A DNA stretch of 64,000 nucleotides from Robbsia sp. KACC 23696 (GTDB taxonomy: Bacteria > Pseudomonadota > Gammaproteobacteria > Burkholderiales > Burkholderiaceae): positions 682,001 through 746,000 of the forward strand of contig NZ_CP156626.1 in assembly GCF_039852015.1 (NCBI RefSeq). The letters run 5' to 3'. The notes under the pieces are model-generated. The model had not been told where the DNA came from, ran no database searches, and saw only the letters and a program-made list of their open reading frames with translations. This document shows, one piece after another, positions 26,038 through 34,492 of this stretch (the first letter of the stretch is position 1; each line of letters starts with the position of its first letter). The position numbers and the translations under genes were made by a program.

Positions 26038-26692
26038 GGTGAAGCGGATAGAGGCGTACTTTCACGATAACCGAGGGTAGCCGGCGCGTCGCGCGCTCTG
26101 CCAGACACGGAATCGCCGCCAGGGGGCGCGTTCGATCTGAGGCAGCATGACGCGGCATCCGTCGGCCTATCGTGAATCAGATTCCCCCGATCTCCTGAAA
26201 GGTAAGCCAAGCCAATAAGGTTGAAACGTCCGCGCCTTTCCAGCAGCGTCTTGTCTCGTTATTTTTCAACCACACATGCGCACCTGAAAAATCCTCTTTC
26301 CAACGCGTTTTTTGGGCTCATGTGTTGATGCATATGTCCGTATACGGCGCCTGGTTTCGCGATCTTTAGGCCTGAATGCCAAAAAATTTTAAATAAACGA
26401 GACGGATTCGGATTTCATGCGAATTTTCCTAAAAAGACGGTATTTCTTTCTCGGGAAAAATGGCCGGATACGACAAAGCCGTAAATTATTCCCTTTGCGA
26501 ATCGCGACGTTTTGCGTTGCTGCAAACGCGACCCGCGACGCGGCACCGTGTATGACCATACTCTCACGAATCCCGCGGCACGGCGCTGTGCGATTTGCTT
26601 GCACTTTATAAAACATCGTTACCGACGCTGCGTCAACTTGCAGGGTCTGCCTTGCGTTAAGCAATGGCCAACACGAAAAAGGAGATGGCACC
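26038..26692. other. 655-base A/T-richer intergenic region
   Basis: No supported gene. Visible elements: an inverted repeat ATTTTTCA/TGAAAAAT (26261-26268 and 26285-26292, 16-base spacer); a perfect palindrome CCGTATACGG (26338-26347); A/T-rich tracts at 26385-26460; and TATAAA (26607-26612), a possible -10 for the YXWGXW gene at 26693, without a good -35. It lies between divergent genes, so it should carry promoters for both. Confidence 0.45.
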
Positions 26693-27061
26693 ATGAAGCA
26701 GATGTGGTTGAGTGACCAAGGCAGTATCGCCGCTGGGATCGCGTTTAGTCGACGCGTTGCGCATATCGTTCTGCCGGTGGCGCTCGCGCTTGGCGGCGGT
26801 TTGGGTGCGACAGTCTGGTCGACGTCGGCGGCGGCGCAGACGGTGATCATCGCGCCTGGGCCTCCGCCCGCGCCGCGCATGGAGCCGCCACCACCGCCAC
26901 GTCGCGGCTATGTCTGGGACCAAGGACACTGGGAGTGGCGGCGTGGTGCCTATCACTGGCGTCGCGGTCACTGGCAGCCGGTACGCGGAGACGGCCGATG
27001 GACGCCGGGTCATTGGACGGAGGCTGGCCCGCAATGGCGTTGGACCCCAGGTCACTGGTAA
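26693..27061 (+). CDS. Exported YXWGXW-repeat protein
   Basis: A 122-residue small exported protein. The signal peptide ends near TSAAAQ (about residue 46), then a proline-rich linker and four Trp/Gly/His units (RGYVWDQGHWEWRRG, GAYHWRRGHWQPVRG, GRWTPGHW and RWTPGHW), the pattern of the YXWGXW/BcpO-related proteins common in Burkholderia. Function is not established; an envelope structural or surface role is inferred for the family. AAGGAG precedes ATG 26693. The next gene has the same repeat, so the pair may form one transcript. Confidence 0.75.
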   Translation: MKQMWLSDQGSIAAGIAFSRRVAHIVLPVALALGGGLGATVWSTSAAAQTVIIAPGPPPAPRMEPPPPPRRGYVWDQGHWEWRRGAYHWRRGHWQPVRGDGRWTPGHWTEAGPQWRWTPGHW

Positions 27062-27123
27062 AGCGCGCACGCCGGCAGATCGTCGGCGGTATCGACTGAT
27101 TTCACCAACGGAGCACGCGCGTC

Positions 27124-27357
27124 ATGCAGATCAAAACAAACTATCGCTCGCTTCTCACCGTGGCGGCCGCCGCCGTTCTTTCGTCGTCGTTGGCGGCGTG
27201 TATCGTGGCACCGCCGCGCCCGCCTCAGCCGGCGCCACGCGTCGAGGTGGTGCCTATGGCACCAGCGCCCGCCTATCACTGGGTCCGTGGACATTATCGT
27301 TGGGAACGCCAACGGAACGAGTGGGCATGGATCCCGGGGCATTGGCAGCCGAACTGA
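27124..27357 (+). CDS. Small YXWGXW-repeat lipoprotein
   Basis: A 77-residue lipoprotein. The lipobox is LAAC (Cys26), followed by a proline-rich linker and two repeat units (YHWVRGHYRWERQ and EWAWIPGHWQPN). It starts 62 bases after the related gene and has a GGAG upstream of its ATG. It looks like a tandem paralogue of that gene, but anchored by a lipid instead of released. Function unknown. Confidence 0.75.
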   Translation: MQIKTNYRSLLTVAAAAVLSSSLAACIVAPPRPPQPAPRVEVVPMAPAPAYHWVRGHYRWERQRNEWAWIPGHWQPN

Positions 27358-27403
27358 TGCGATGGTCGGCGACATGGCGCGTTGCGCGGCGTGACCGGCC
27401 TGC

Positions 27404-29014
27404 TTAGGTCGGGCTGACCGCGGCTTGTAACGCCGCGGCCGGATCGGCGCGGATCGCCTTGACCGCATCGGTCAAGCTGCGATGAAAGGCGACGTCGGCG
27501 GCGAGTTCCGGCGGGAAGATGGCCGGTATGGACAGTAGCGCCGACACGCGCGCCGCATCGTCGCCGTCGCTCGCATCGTCTGCCCCGATCGCGTCCCGCA
27601 AGGCCGGTGCCATCGGGTCCTGGATCGGAAAGCGTCGATCGGAGACCGATCGCCCCGACAGAAACACGATCCACGCGGCAATGCTCGACGTCAGGCGCGG
27701 CGCCGCGATACCGAGTGCGCGCGCCTCCATCAATGACGGCACCCATCGCAAGGGAAGCTTCAGACTGCCATCCATCGCGATCTGTGCGCTGCGATGTTTC
27801 AAGGCCGGATTGGCGAAGCGCGTCAGCAATGCATCCCGATAGGTCGCCAAGTCGATATCGGATGTCGCGATACCGGCGTTTGCGCCAAGTACCGGCATGA
27901 TTTCGTCGGTCAATAGCGCATGAACGTAGCGCTGCAGGGGCGCCGTCGCCACCGCGCGGTCGATCGTCTCGATATCCAGCAGCAGCGACCAATAAGCGAG
28001 CGTCGAGTGTGCCGCGTTCAACATGCGCAACTTTGCAAGCTCATAGGGCGCGACATCGTCCACCAGCGTGGCACCGACGTGCTCCCATGCCGGTCGTCCG
28101 GCGCTAAAACGATCCTCGATGACCCACTGCCGGAATGGCTCGCACGGCACGGCCAAGGCATCGCGGCAGCCGAGCGCATGCGCGGCTTCCGTCAGGTCGT
28201 CGGCGGTGCTGGCCGGCACGATGCGATCGACCATCGTCGATGGGAAAGCGACTTCGCGTGCAATCCAGTCGGCTAACGCTTTGTCCAAGGCCGCGGCAAA
28301 ACCGACGACCACACGTTTCAAGGCGGCGCCGTTGTGCGATAGGTTATCGCATGACATTACCGTGAATGGCGCCATGCCCGCGGCGCGGCGACGGGCCAGC
28401 GCCCCGACCAGCCAGCCGGGCACCGTGCGTACCGTCGGGAAGTGCGCGAGGTCGGCGGCGATGTCAGGGTGATGCGTATCGACTTCACCGTCGGCGTCGC
28501 GGCAATACCCCTTCTCGGTCACCGTCAGCGACACGATGCGGCATGCCGGCGCGCAGAGCCGCGTCATCAAGCGCGCGGCGTCGTCCGGACAGGTCAGCAC
28601 CTCGCGTAGCGACCGTATCACCTGTACCTCGACGCCGTCGGGGCCCCGCTGGACGAGGCTGTAGAGGCCGTCTTGCGCGCGGAAGGCGTCGCGCTTTTCC
28701 ACATTGCCGGTCAAGGAGACGCCGCAGATTCCCCAGTCGCCGCCCGCCGCAAGCATTGCGTCCTCGGTGTAAAGCGCCTGGTGAGCGCGATGAAAGTTGC
28801 CCAATCCCAAATGTACGATGCCGATTTCCGGTTCCCGCCATTGCGCACCCGGCCCGCGCAAATGCGCGGCTGGTAACGCCGCCAGCGTCGCGTGGTTCAA
28901 GTTCGGCGCCGGATGGGCCGTGGGGGGCACCGCGGCCGCGCATTCGTCCGGGCGCGATGTCGCGGCGTCGCCCGATGGGGGCAGGGGCTGACCGGCTACA
29001 GAAGATGCGGGCAT
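27404..29014 (-). CDS. Mannitol-dehydrogenase-family D-mannonate/fructuronate oxidoreductase (UxuB-like)
   Basis: A 536-residue NAD-dependent long-chain polyol dehydrogenase. After a ~60-residue low-complexity N-terminal extension, the NAD motif is IVHLGLGNFHRAHQALYTED; later comes SLTVTEKGYC, the DNLSHNGAALKRVV segment with conserved Asp-Asn, the VDRIVP motif, and a catalytic-lysine region (YELAKLRMLNAAHSTLAYW). UxuB reduces D-fructuronate to D-mannonate or the reverse; mannitol and tagaturonate enzymes share the fold. It is divergent from ManD, which dehydrates D-mannonate, making the fructuronate/mannonate role most likely. AAGGAT precedes ATG 29014. The N-terminal extension is longer than usual. 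Confidence 0.82.
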   Translation of the reverse strand: MPASSVAGQPLPPSGDAATSRPDECAAAVPPTAHPAPNLNHATLAALPAAHLRGPGAQWREPEIGIVHLGLGNFHRAHQALYTEDAMLAAGGDWGICGVSLTGNVEKRDAFRAQDGLYSLVQRGPDGVEVQVIRSLREVLTCPDDAARLMTRLCAPACRIVSLTVTEKGYCRDADGEVDTHHPDIAADLAHFPTVRTVPGWLVGALARRRAAGMAPFTVMSCDNLSHNGAALKRVVVGFAAALDKALADWIAREVAFPSTMVDRIVPASTADDLTEAAHALGCRDALAVPCEPFRQWVIEDRFSAGRPAWEHVGATLVDDVAPYELAKLRMLNAAHSTLAYWSLLLDIETIDRAVATAPLQRYVHALLTDEIMPVLGANAGIATSDIDLATYRDALLTRFANPALKHRSAQIAMDGSLKLPLRWVPSLMEARALGIAAPRLTSSIAAWIVFLSGRSVSDRRFPIQDPMAPALRDAIGADDASDGDDAARVSALLSIPAIFPPELAADVAFHRSLTDAVKAIRADPAAALQAAVSPT

Positions 29015-29065
29015 ACGCTGATCCTTGTCTTTAATACTTGTATGGTAGCATTCCTTTATTGGTTT

Positions 29066-29079
29066 TGAATGCGCTTACA
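29066..29079. promoter_or_regulatory. LacI-type operator-like motif upstream of manD
   Basis: TGAATGCGCTTACA matches 11 of 14 positions of the TGTTAGCGCTTACA operators found before the ribokinase operon (57052 and 57096), including the GCGCTTACA half. It lies 73 bases before the ManD ATG in the 137-base divergent gap. It may be chance; the adjacent FCD-GntR regulator is an alternative controller of this locus. Confidence 0.3.
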
Positions 29080-29151
29080 TCGCGGTCTGCCTGGCGGTCC
29101 CTGGAAGGGAGCGCGAGCGGCCGAGCGATCGGGCAATACGGGAGACTTGCA

Positions 29152-30369
29152 ATGAGCGGCATGAAGATCGTCAGCGCCGAAGTGATCATCACCTGTCCGG
29201 GACGGAACTTCGTCACCTTGAAAATCCGCACCGAGGACGGGGTACATGGGCTCGGCGACGCGACGTTGAACGGGCGCGAGCTTGCCGTCGCCTCCTATCT
29301 GCGCGATCACGTCTGTCCGATGTTGATCGGACGCGATGCGAGTCGCATCGAGGACACCTGGCAACTGCTGTACAAAGGCGCGTATTGGCGCCGCGGGCCG
29401 GTCACGATGTCGGCGATCGGCGCGGTGGATATGGCGTTATGGGACATCCTCGGCAAGTCGACCGGTATGCCCCTGTACAAGCTGTTGGGGGGCGCCTCCC
29501 GTACCGGCGTGATGGTCTATGGTCACGCGACCGGGCGCGATATCCCCGAGGCACTCGACGAATTCGCGCGCTATGCCGAGGCCGGATATCAGGCGATCCG
29601 CATTCAAAGCGGCGTGCCGAACATGCGTTCCGTCTATGGTGTTTCGAAGGGCGGGGGCACCTATGAGCCGGCGACGAAGGGCCGTGTCGACGAGCAATAT
29701 TGGTCGACGGAAAAGTATCTCGATTTCGCGCCGAAGCTGTTCGAAGCGGTACGCGAACGCTTTGGTTTCGATCATCACCTGCTGCACGATGCGCATCATC
29801 GTCTGACGCCGATCGAGGCCGCACGGCTCGGCAAAGCGGTCGAGCCTTATCGTCTGTTCTGGATCGAGGATCCGACGCCAGCGGAAAATCAGGCAGCGTT
29901 CCGCTTGATCCGGCAGCACACGGTGACGCCGATCGCCGTCGGTGAAATCTTCAATTCGATCTGGGACTGTAAGCAGTTGATCGAAGAGCAACTGATCGAT
30001 TACATCCGCGCGACGTTGACCCACGCCGGCGGCATCACGCATCTGAAGCGCATCGCCGACCTCGCATCGCTTTATCAAGTGCGCACCGGCTGTCACGGTG
30101 CATCGGACCTGTCGCCCGTCTGCATGGGCGCGGCTTTGCACTTCGACCTGGCTATCCCGAATTTCGGTGTGCAGGAATACATGGGCTATCCGGAGGAGGC
30201 GTTGGAAGTCTTCCCGCATGCCTGGACCAAAGACGGCGGCCTCATGCATCCGGGCGAGGCGCCGGGCCACGGCGTGGAGATCGACGAGAAGCTGGCGGCG
30301 CGCTATCCCTACGATCCGGCCTATCTGCCGGTTGCGCGCCTCGACGACGGCACGCTTTGGAATTGGTAA
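29152..30369 (+). CDS. manD: D-mannonate dehydratase, enolase superfamily
   Basis: A 405-residue enzyme that dehydrates D-mannonate to 2-keto-3-deoxy-D-gluconate (KDG). It has the N-terminal capping domain ([19 protein letters not shown]) and a barrel with the expected Mg ligands: the Asp of [11 protein letters not shown], the Glu of [10 protein letters not shown] and the Glu of [20 protein letters not shown] supplies the ring histidine and the YGHATGRD segment is typical of the ManD subgroup. The ATG at 29152 gives the usual ManD length (about 400); an upstream in-frame start at 29038 adds an unrelated 38 residues. Some ManD-subgroup proteins are slow or inactive on mannonate, so activity is probable, not certain. 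It heads a plus-strand operon with a 5-dehydrogenase and transporter. Confidence 0.88.
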   Translation: MSGMKIVSAEVIITCPGRNFVTLKIRTEDGVHGLGDATLNGRELAVASYLRDHVCPMLIGRDASRIEDTWQLLYKGAYWRRGPVTMSAIGAVDMALWDILGKSTGMPLYKLLGGASRTGVMVYGHATGRDIPEALDEFARYAEAGYQAIRIQSGVPNMRSVYGVSKGGGTYEPATKGRVDEQYWSTEKYLDFAPKLFEAVRERFGFDHHLLHDAHHRLTPIEAARLGKAVEPYRLFWIEDPTPAENQAAFRLIRQHTVTPIAVGEIFNSIWDCKQLIEEQLIDYIRATLTHAGGITHLKRIADLASLYQVRTGCHGASDLSPVCMGAALHFDLAIPNFGVQEYMGYPEEALEVFPHAWTKDGGLMHPGEAPGHGVEIDEKLAARYPYDPAYLPVARLDDGTLWNW

Positions 30370-30453
30370 TCGAAGACCCTTTGCAATGACGCGCCCGATG
30401 GCCCTCGGCGGCAGGGCGGCGCGGCAAACGATCAACAAGCGACGACGCGGAGA

Positions 30454-31500
30454 ATGACCATGTTTGCAGCGGTGATGCATGCGCCCAAGGATGTGCGCAT
30501 CGATCAATGGGATAAACCGGAGCCCGGCGCGGGGCAGGTGGCCGTGCGGGTGCGCGCCGGAGGGATCTGCGGCTCCGATCTCTCGTACTATTTCAAGGGT
30601 AAGAGCGGCGATTTCGCCGTAAAGGAACCGTTCGTGCTCGGGCACGAAGTCGCGGGGGAAATCAGCGCCCTGGGCGTCGGCGTGACGTCGCTGAAAGTGG
30701 GGCAGCGTGTTGCCGTGAACCCTGGCGTCAATTGCGGACAGTGCCGCTTCTGCGTCAAGGGCATGCCGAATCATTGCCTCAGTATGCGTTTCATGGGCAG
30801 TGCCTCGACCTTCCCGCATACGCAGGGCATGTTCCGCCAGTACTTGCTGGCCAATGCGACACAGTGCTTCCCGGTACCCGATACCTTCGACTTCGCGACG
30901 GCGTCGATGGCGGAGCCGCTGTCGGTCGCGCTGCATGCGGTGCGCCAGGCCGGAACGATGCTCGGCGCGAGCGTGCTGCTGGTCGGATGCGGTCCGATCG
31001 GATGCCTGCTGCTGAGCGTGGCAAAGCGCGCGGGCGCGCATCGCGTGGTGGCGATCGATCTCGCGGAAAAAGCATTGAAGATGGCATCCGAGGTGGGAGC
31101 CGATGAAACGGCGCTGGCGAACGACACCGCGCGCATCGATACCTGGGCGCAACAGCGCGGCACGTTCGATGTCGTGATCGAGGCCTCCGGTTCGTCCGCC
31201 GGGCTGGATACGGCGCTGCGTGCGGCGCGCGCCGGCGGCGTGGTCGTGCAGGTAGGGAATCTGCCGGCCGGGCAGTCGCCGGTGGCAGCGAACCTGATCA
31301 TGGCAAAGGAACTACGCTATCAGGGCTCCTTCCGGTTCACGAACGAGGAGTATGCGGTGGCGGTCGAGGAACTCGCCACCGGCAAGATCGATCCGCGGCC
31401 GCTGATGACGCATCGTTTCGAGATGGCCGACGTCAACCAGGCCTTCGAAGTGGCGTTGGATCGCGGCCAGTCGATGAAGGTACACCTGGCGTTCGACTGA
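30454..31500 (+). CDS. Zn-dependent L-idonate/L-gulonate 5-dehydrogenase-like enzyme
   Basis: A 348-residue zinc-binding medium-chain dehydrogenase. Catalytic Zn ligands are in GICGSDLSYY (Cys) and LGHEVAGE (His-Glu); the structural zinc loop is CGQCRFC plus a fourth cysteine (GMPNHC); the NAD motif is GCGPIGCLLLSVAK. It is closest in character to L-idonate 5-dehydrogenase and RspB. In characterised L-gulonate pathways an RspB-type enzyme oxidises L-gulonate to D-fructuronate, which a UxuB-type enzyme reduces to D-mannonate for ManD. All three types are present here, so L-gulonate is a good candidate; L-idonate or another hexonate is possible. GCGGAGA precedes its ATG. Confidence 0.8.
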   Translation: MTMFAAVMHAPKDVRIDQWDKPEPGAGQVAVRVRAGGICGSDLSYYFKGKSGDFAVKEPFVLGHEVAGEISALGVGVTSLKVGQRVAVNPGVNCGQCRFCVKGMPNHCLSMRFMGSASTFPHTQGMFRQYLLANATQCFPVPDTFDFATASMAEPLSVALHAVRQAGTMLGASVLLVGCGPIGCLLLSVAKRAGAHRVVAIDLAEKALKMASEVGADETALANDTARIDTWAQQRGTFDVVIEASGSSAGLDTALRAARAGGVVVQVGNLPAGQSPVAANLIMAKELRYQGSFRFTNEEYAVAVEELATGKIDPRPLMTHRFEMADVNQAFEVALDRGQSMKVHLAFD

Positions 31501-31716
31501 CGTGCCTGCGGACGCCGTCACGATGCCGTCCTTTTTGCCCATCGGGCGGCAGCGCGGGATCGGCGTGACGGCACGATACACCACAACAGAATCACGGCAA
31601 CCAGGGCGGCAGCGTGAAGGGCGTAGGGTCAGGAACGGCGTCATCGTGCGAACGATCCTGTCCATGCCCGTGATCGATGCCGGACCGGTAAGCAAGATGA
31701 TCGGATAGGAGGCGAC

Positions 31717-33015
31717 ATGTTTCGCAGTCAACGCTGGTATGTGGTCGGTATGTTGTTCATTGCCGGGGTGATCAATTATCTGGATCGGTCGGCGCTGTCG
31801 ATCACCGCGCCGCTGATCCAAAAGGATCTGCATTTCACGCATGCCGAGATGGGCATCGTGTTCAGCAGCTTCTTTGTCGGTTATGCCTTGTTCAACTTTG
31901 TCGGCGGCGTGCTGTCCGATCGCATCGGCGCGAAGCGTGTCTTCGGCGCCGCAATGGGCGTCTGGTCGTTGTTCTGCGGTGCCACTGCACTGGCGACGGG
32001 ACTGGGTTCGCTACTGGTGCTGCGCGTGCTTTTCGGGATGGGTGAAGGACCGTTCAGCTCGTCGAATAACAAGATGGTCAACAACTGGTTTCCGCATCGC
32101 GAAGCCACCAGTGCCGTCGGCGTGATCAGTTCGGGCACGCCGTTGGGCGGCGCGATCGCCGGCCCCGTCATTGGTCTGTTCGTGCTGCAATGGGGATGGC
32201 GCTGGGCGTTTGTCGGCACGATGGTGCTGGGTCTGATCTGGCTGGTTTTCTGGGTCGCCACCACGACCGAACTGCCGCGTGACAACAAGCGAATCACCGC
32301 CGAAGAACTGGCCTTGATCGAGGAAGGTCGTGCGCAGGCCGACACGGTACTCGGTGGCGACGCGGGGCGGCATGCCGGCCTCGGCTTCTACCTGAAGCAG
32401 CCAATCGTGCTCGCCACTGCAATCGCTTTCTTTTCCTATAACTACGTGCTGTTTTTCTTTCTGTCCTGGTTCCCGACTTATCTAACCGAGGTGCACCATC
32501 TGCCGTTGAAACAGATGAGCCTGGTGACGGTGATTCCCTGGCTGCTCGGCAGCATCGGTTTGGCGGCGGGCGGCTTTCTGACGGATATGATCCTGCGCGT
32601 CACCGGCGATCCCTTGCAGTCGCGCCGTTGGGTCCTGGCGATTTGCCTCGGCATGTCGGCGCTGTGCGTCGGCTTTGCCGGTCGGGTCGACAGCACCACC
32701 GGGGCGGTTGCCTTGATGTCCGTCTCGATTTTCTTCCTCTACGTGACCGGCGCTGTGTATTGGGGCGTCATTCACGATGTGGTCCGGCGCGAGAACGTCG
32801 GCGGGGTAGGGGGCTTCATCCACTTGCTGGCGAATCTCGCGGGCGTCATCGGGCCGGCGCTGACCGGCTTTATCGTCCAGTGGATGAATGGCAGCTATGT
32901 CAGCGCCTTCGTGCTCGCGGGTGTGATTGCCTTGATCGGAGCGGTGTGTTCATGGCTGTTCATCCGCCCGGACGCCAGCCACAAGGTGGCCAAAAAGGGC
33001 GTGGTACTATCGTGA
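31717..33015 (+). CDS. MFS transporter, anion:cation symporter (sugar acid) family
   Basis: A 432-residue, 12-segment permease of the ACS family (D-galactonate, glucarate, hexuronate and phthalate relatives). The N-terminus YVVGMLFIAGVINYLDRSALS and the loop DRIGAKRVFG are family features. AGGAGG precedes ATG 31717. A 216-base gap separates it from the dehydrogenase gene, so it may have its own promoter or be read through. The neighbours suggest a hexonate or hexuronate substrate such as L-gulonate or D-fructuronate. Confidence 0.82.
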   Translation: MFRSQRWYVVGMLFIAGVINYLDRSALSITAPLIQKDLHFTHAEMGIVFSSFFVGYALFNFVGGVLSDRIGAKRVFGAAMGVWSLFCGATALATGLGSLLVLRVLFGMGEGPFSSSNNKMVNNWFPHREATSAVGVISSGTPLGGAIAGPVIGLFVLQWGWRWAFVGTMVLGLIWLVFWVATTTELPRDNKRITAEELALIEEGRAQADTVLGGDAGRHAGLGFYLKQPIVLATAIAFFSYNYVLFFFLSWFPTYLTEVHHLPLKQMSLVTVIPWLLGSIGLAAGGFLTDMILRVTGDPLQSRRWVLAICLGMSALCVGFAGRVDSTTGAVALMSVSIFFLYVTGAVYWGVIHDVVRRENVGGVGGFIHLLANLAGVIGPALTGFIVQWMNGSYVSAFVLAGVIALIGAVCSWLFIRPDASHKVAKKGVVLS

Positions 33016-33040
33016 CGCCAGAAATGACCGTCCCGATGCC

Positions 33041-33892
33041 GTGCCGTCCACTCCCACGCCGCCTTCGTCTCCCGCTGGGAGCCCTCGCCAGTCCCCGTCC
33101 CGCGCGTCCTCGCGCGATGCGTCGCGGGTCGGCAAGCGCGCCGCGGATGCCGACTCGGAACGCGTCGTGAACGCGTCGTTGCCGATCTCGGCCGCGCTGC
33201 CCGATCTGACGGCGCATCTGTCGCCGGAATCGCATGAACCGATCAATCGGCAGATCTATCGTGCGCTGCGGCATGCGATCTTCACCGGCACGATGACGCC
33301 GGGAACGCCGCTGTCCGAGAAAGACGTTTCGCAGATGTTTCAGGTCTCCCGGCAACCGGTTCGCGAGGCTTTCATCAAACTTGCGGAAGCCGGGGTGCTG
33401 CAAGTGTTGCCGCAGCGCGGTACATTTGTCCGAAAAATCTCGGTGAAGCAGGTGCGCGACGGGCGCTTCATTCGCGAAGCCATCGAGCGTGCCGTGGTGG
33501 CGCAGGCCGCCGTCAGCATCAGCGATGCGCATCTGGCCGAACTCGCGGTCAATATCAAGGCGCAGCGGGTTGCGGCGAAGGCAAGCGATACGGCCGCGTT
33601 TCTCGCGCTCGACGAGCGCTTTCATCAATTGCTGGCGGAGTCGATCGACTGCCCTTCGGCGTGGGATGCGATTCAGGATTTGAAGGCGCAGATGGATCGC
33701 GTGCGCTATCTCACTTTGCCCGACGATTCGCCACTGGACTCGCTGATCAAGCAGCACTCGGCGATCCTGGCGGCGTTGAAGCGGCATGACGCCGCCGCAG
33801 CGGATGCGGCGATGAGCAGTCATTTGCGTGAAATCCTCTCGACGCTGGGCCCGGTCGCGCAACGGCATCCCGACTGGTTCGAGACGCACTGA
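33041..33892 (+). CDS. GntR-family transcriptional regulator (FCD/FadR subgroup)
   Basis: A 283-residue regulator. After a poorly conserved N-terminal tail, the winged helix-turn-helix lies at ~67-130 (INRQIYRALRHAIFTG, PLSEKDVSQMFQVSRQPVREAFIKLAEAGVLQVLPQRGTFV), followed by an FCD effector domain (~140-275) with helices carrying its metal-binding acidic and histidine residues. FadR/UxuR-type proteins usually bind a sugar acid or its dehydration product. The start is unsure: GTG 33041, with later in-frame GTG 33167 giving a shorter tail. It follows the MFS gene by 25 bases and is probably co-transcribed. It likely controls the ManD/UxuB locus. Confidence 0.83.
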   Translation: MPSTPTPPSSPAGSPRQSPSRASSRDASRVGKRAADADSERVVNASLPISAALPDLTAHLSPESHEPINRQIYRALRHAIFTGTMTPGTPLSEKDVSQMFQVSRQPVREAFIKLAEAGVLQVLPQRGTFVRKISVKQVRDGRFIREAIERAVVAQAAVSISDAHLAELAVNIKAQRVAAKASDTAAFLALDERFHQLLAESIDCPSAWDAIQDLKAQMDRVRYLTLPDDSPLDSLIKQHSAILAALKRHDAAAADAAMSSHLREILSTLGPVAQRHPDWFETH

Positions 33893-34109
33893 CACGAAAG
33901 GCCGTTTGCATCGGATAGGCACAGAACGAGCCTGCGCCAGGAGCGGACTTTCTCGGCGCCTCGGGAAAATCCGGATGCTCTGGCATGTGTTTTGCGATGG
34001 CGCAGGCAGTGTCATTACTGCCTGGAGAACCACCGCGATGCGTCGTCGCCCGCTAGAAATCTTGTCAGGAGGGTCACGCGCCCGTCGTCGACTGCGCAAT
34101 GATCCCGTC

Positions 34110-34331
34110 CTAAAAAAACTGCACCGCTGCCGTTTCGTCGCGCTCTCCGCGCGTTTCGGCGTGGGTGAGTCGTTTGCTTCCGGCATCGATTTCGGTCTCG
34201 AATGGTCCAATCAGCGTGCCGGATTGCATCTGCCGCGCGAACATCGGCGGCGGCGTCAGTCCCACGCCAGCCCTTTACATCGCCACCTTCACCACCAGCC
34301 CTGACGCTCCCTGACGCATCGGCCCGCTGCG
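34110..34331 (-). pseudogene. Decayed C-terminal fragment of an AmpR/PenR-like LysR regulator
   Basis: Translating the minus strand in one frame from about 34331 gives SGLVVKVAM, a stop (TAA, 34275-34277), RAGVGLTPPPMFARQMQSGT, LIGPFETEIDAG, RLTHAETR and ETAAVQFF, then a stop at 34110-34112 inside a T7 tract. This is the C-terminal pattern of the AmpR/PenR/GcvA group of LysR regulators (VVKAAMQGAGVGL-PP-MF, PFE-E-DAG--WLT--R-ETAA---F). The TAA is one transition from CAA (Gln), the residue expected there. No helix-turn-helix portion remains; only 160 bases separate it from the beta-lactamase start. Position and direction, divergent from a class C beta-lactamase, match ampR-ampC. Similarity is judged by eye. 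Confidence 0.5.
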
Positions 34332-34374
34332 CGATGAGACTCTGCCGCGTATCACCGCCTGCCGATAAGATTGC

Positions 34375-34404
34375 TTGGACGCTTTCCGATCGATTGATGA
34401 TAAT
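34375..34404 (+). promoter_or_regulatory. Candidate sigma-70 promoter for the beta-lactamase gene
   Basis: TTGGAC (34375-34380) and GATAAT (34399-34404), 18 bases apart, each match the consensus at four and five positions. The start site would fall near 34411, about 80 bases before the ATG at 34493. Confidence 0.4.
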
Positions 34405-34492
34405 CGTCGCCAGATGACAGGGACGATGCGGCAACGACATGATGTTGCCGCGGTTGCTGTTGCAACGATCATTAATGACGGAGACGACGGGC

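Noticed and set aside
29437-31152. A 571-codon antisense frame across manD and the 5-dehydrogenase.
   Set aside because: No recognisable domain and strongly basic; both plus-strand genes are clear.
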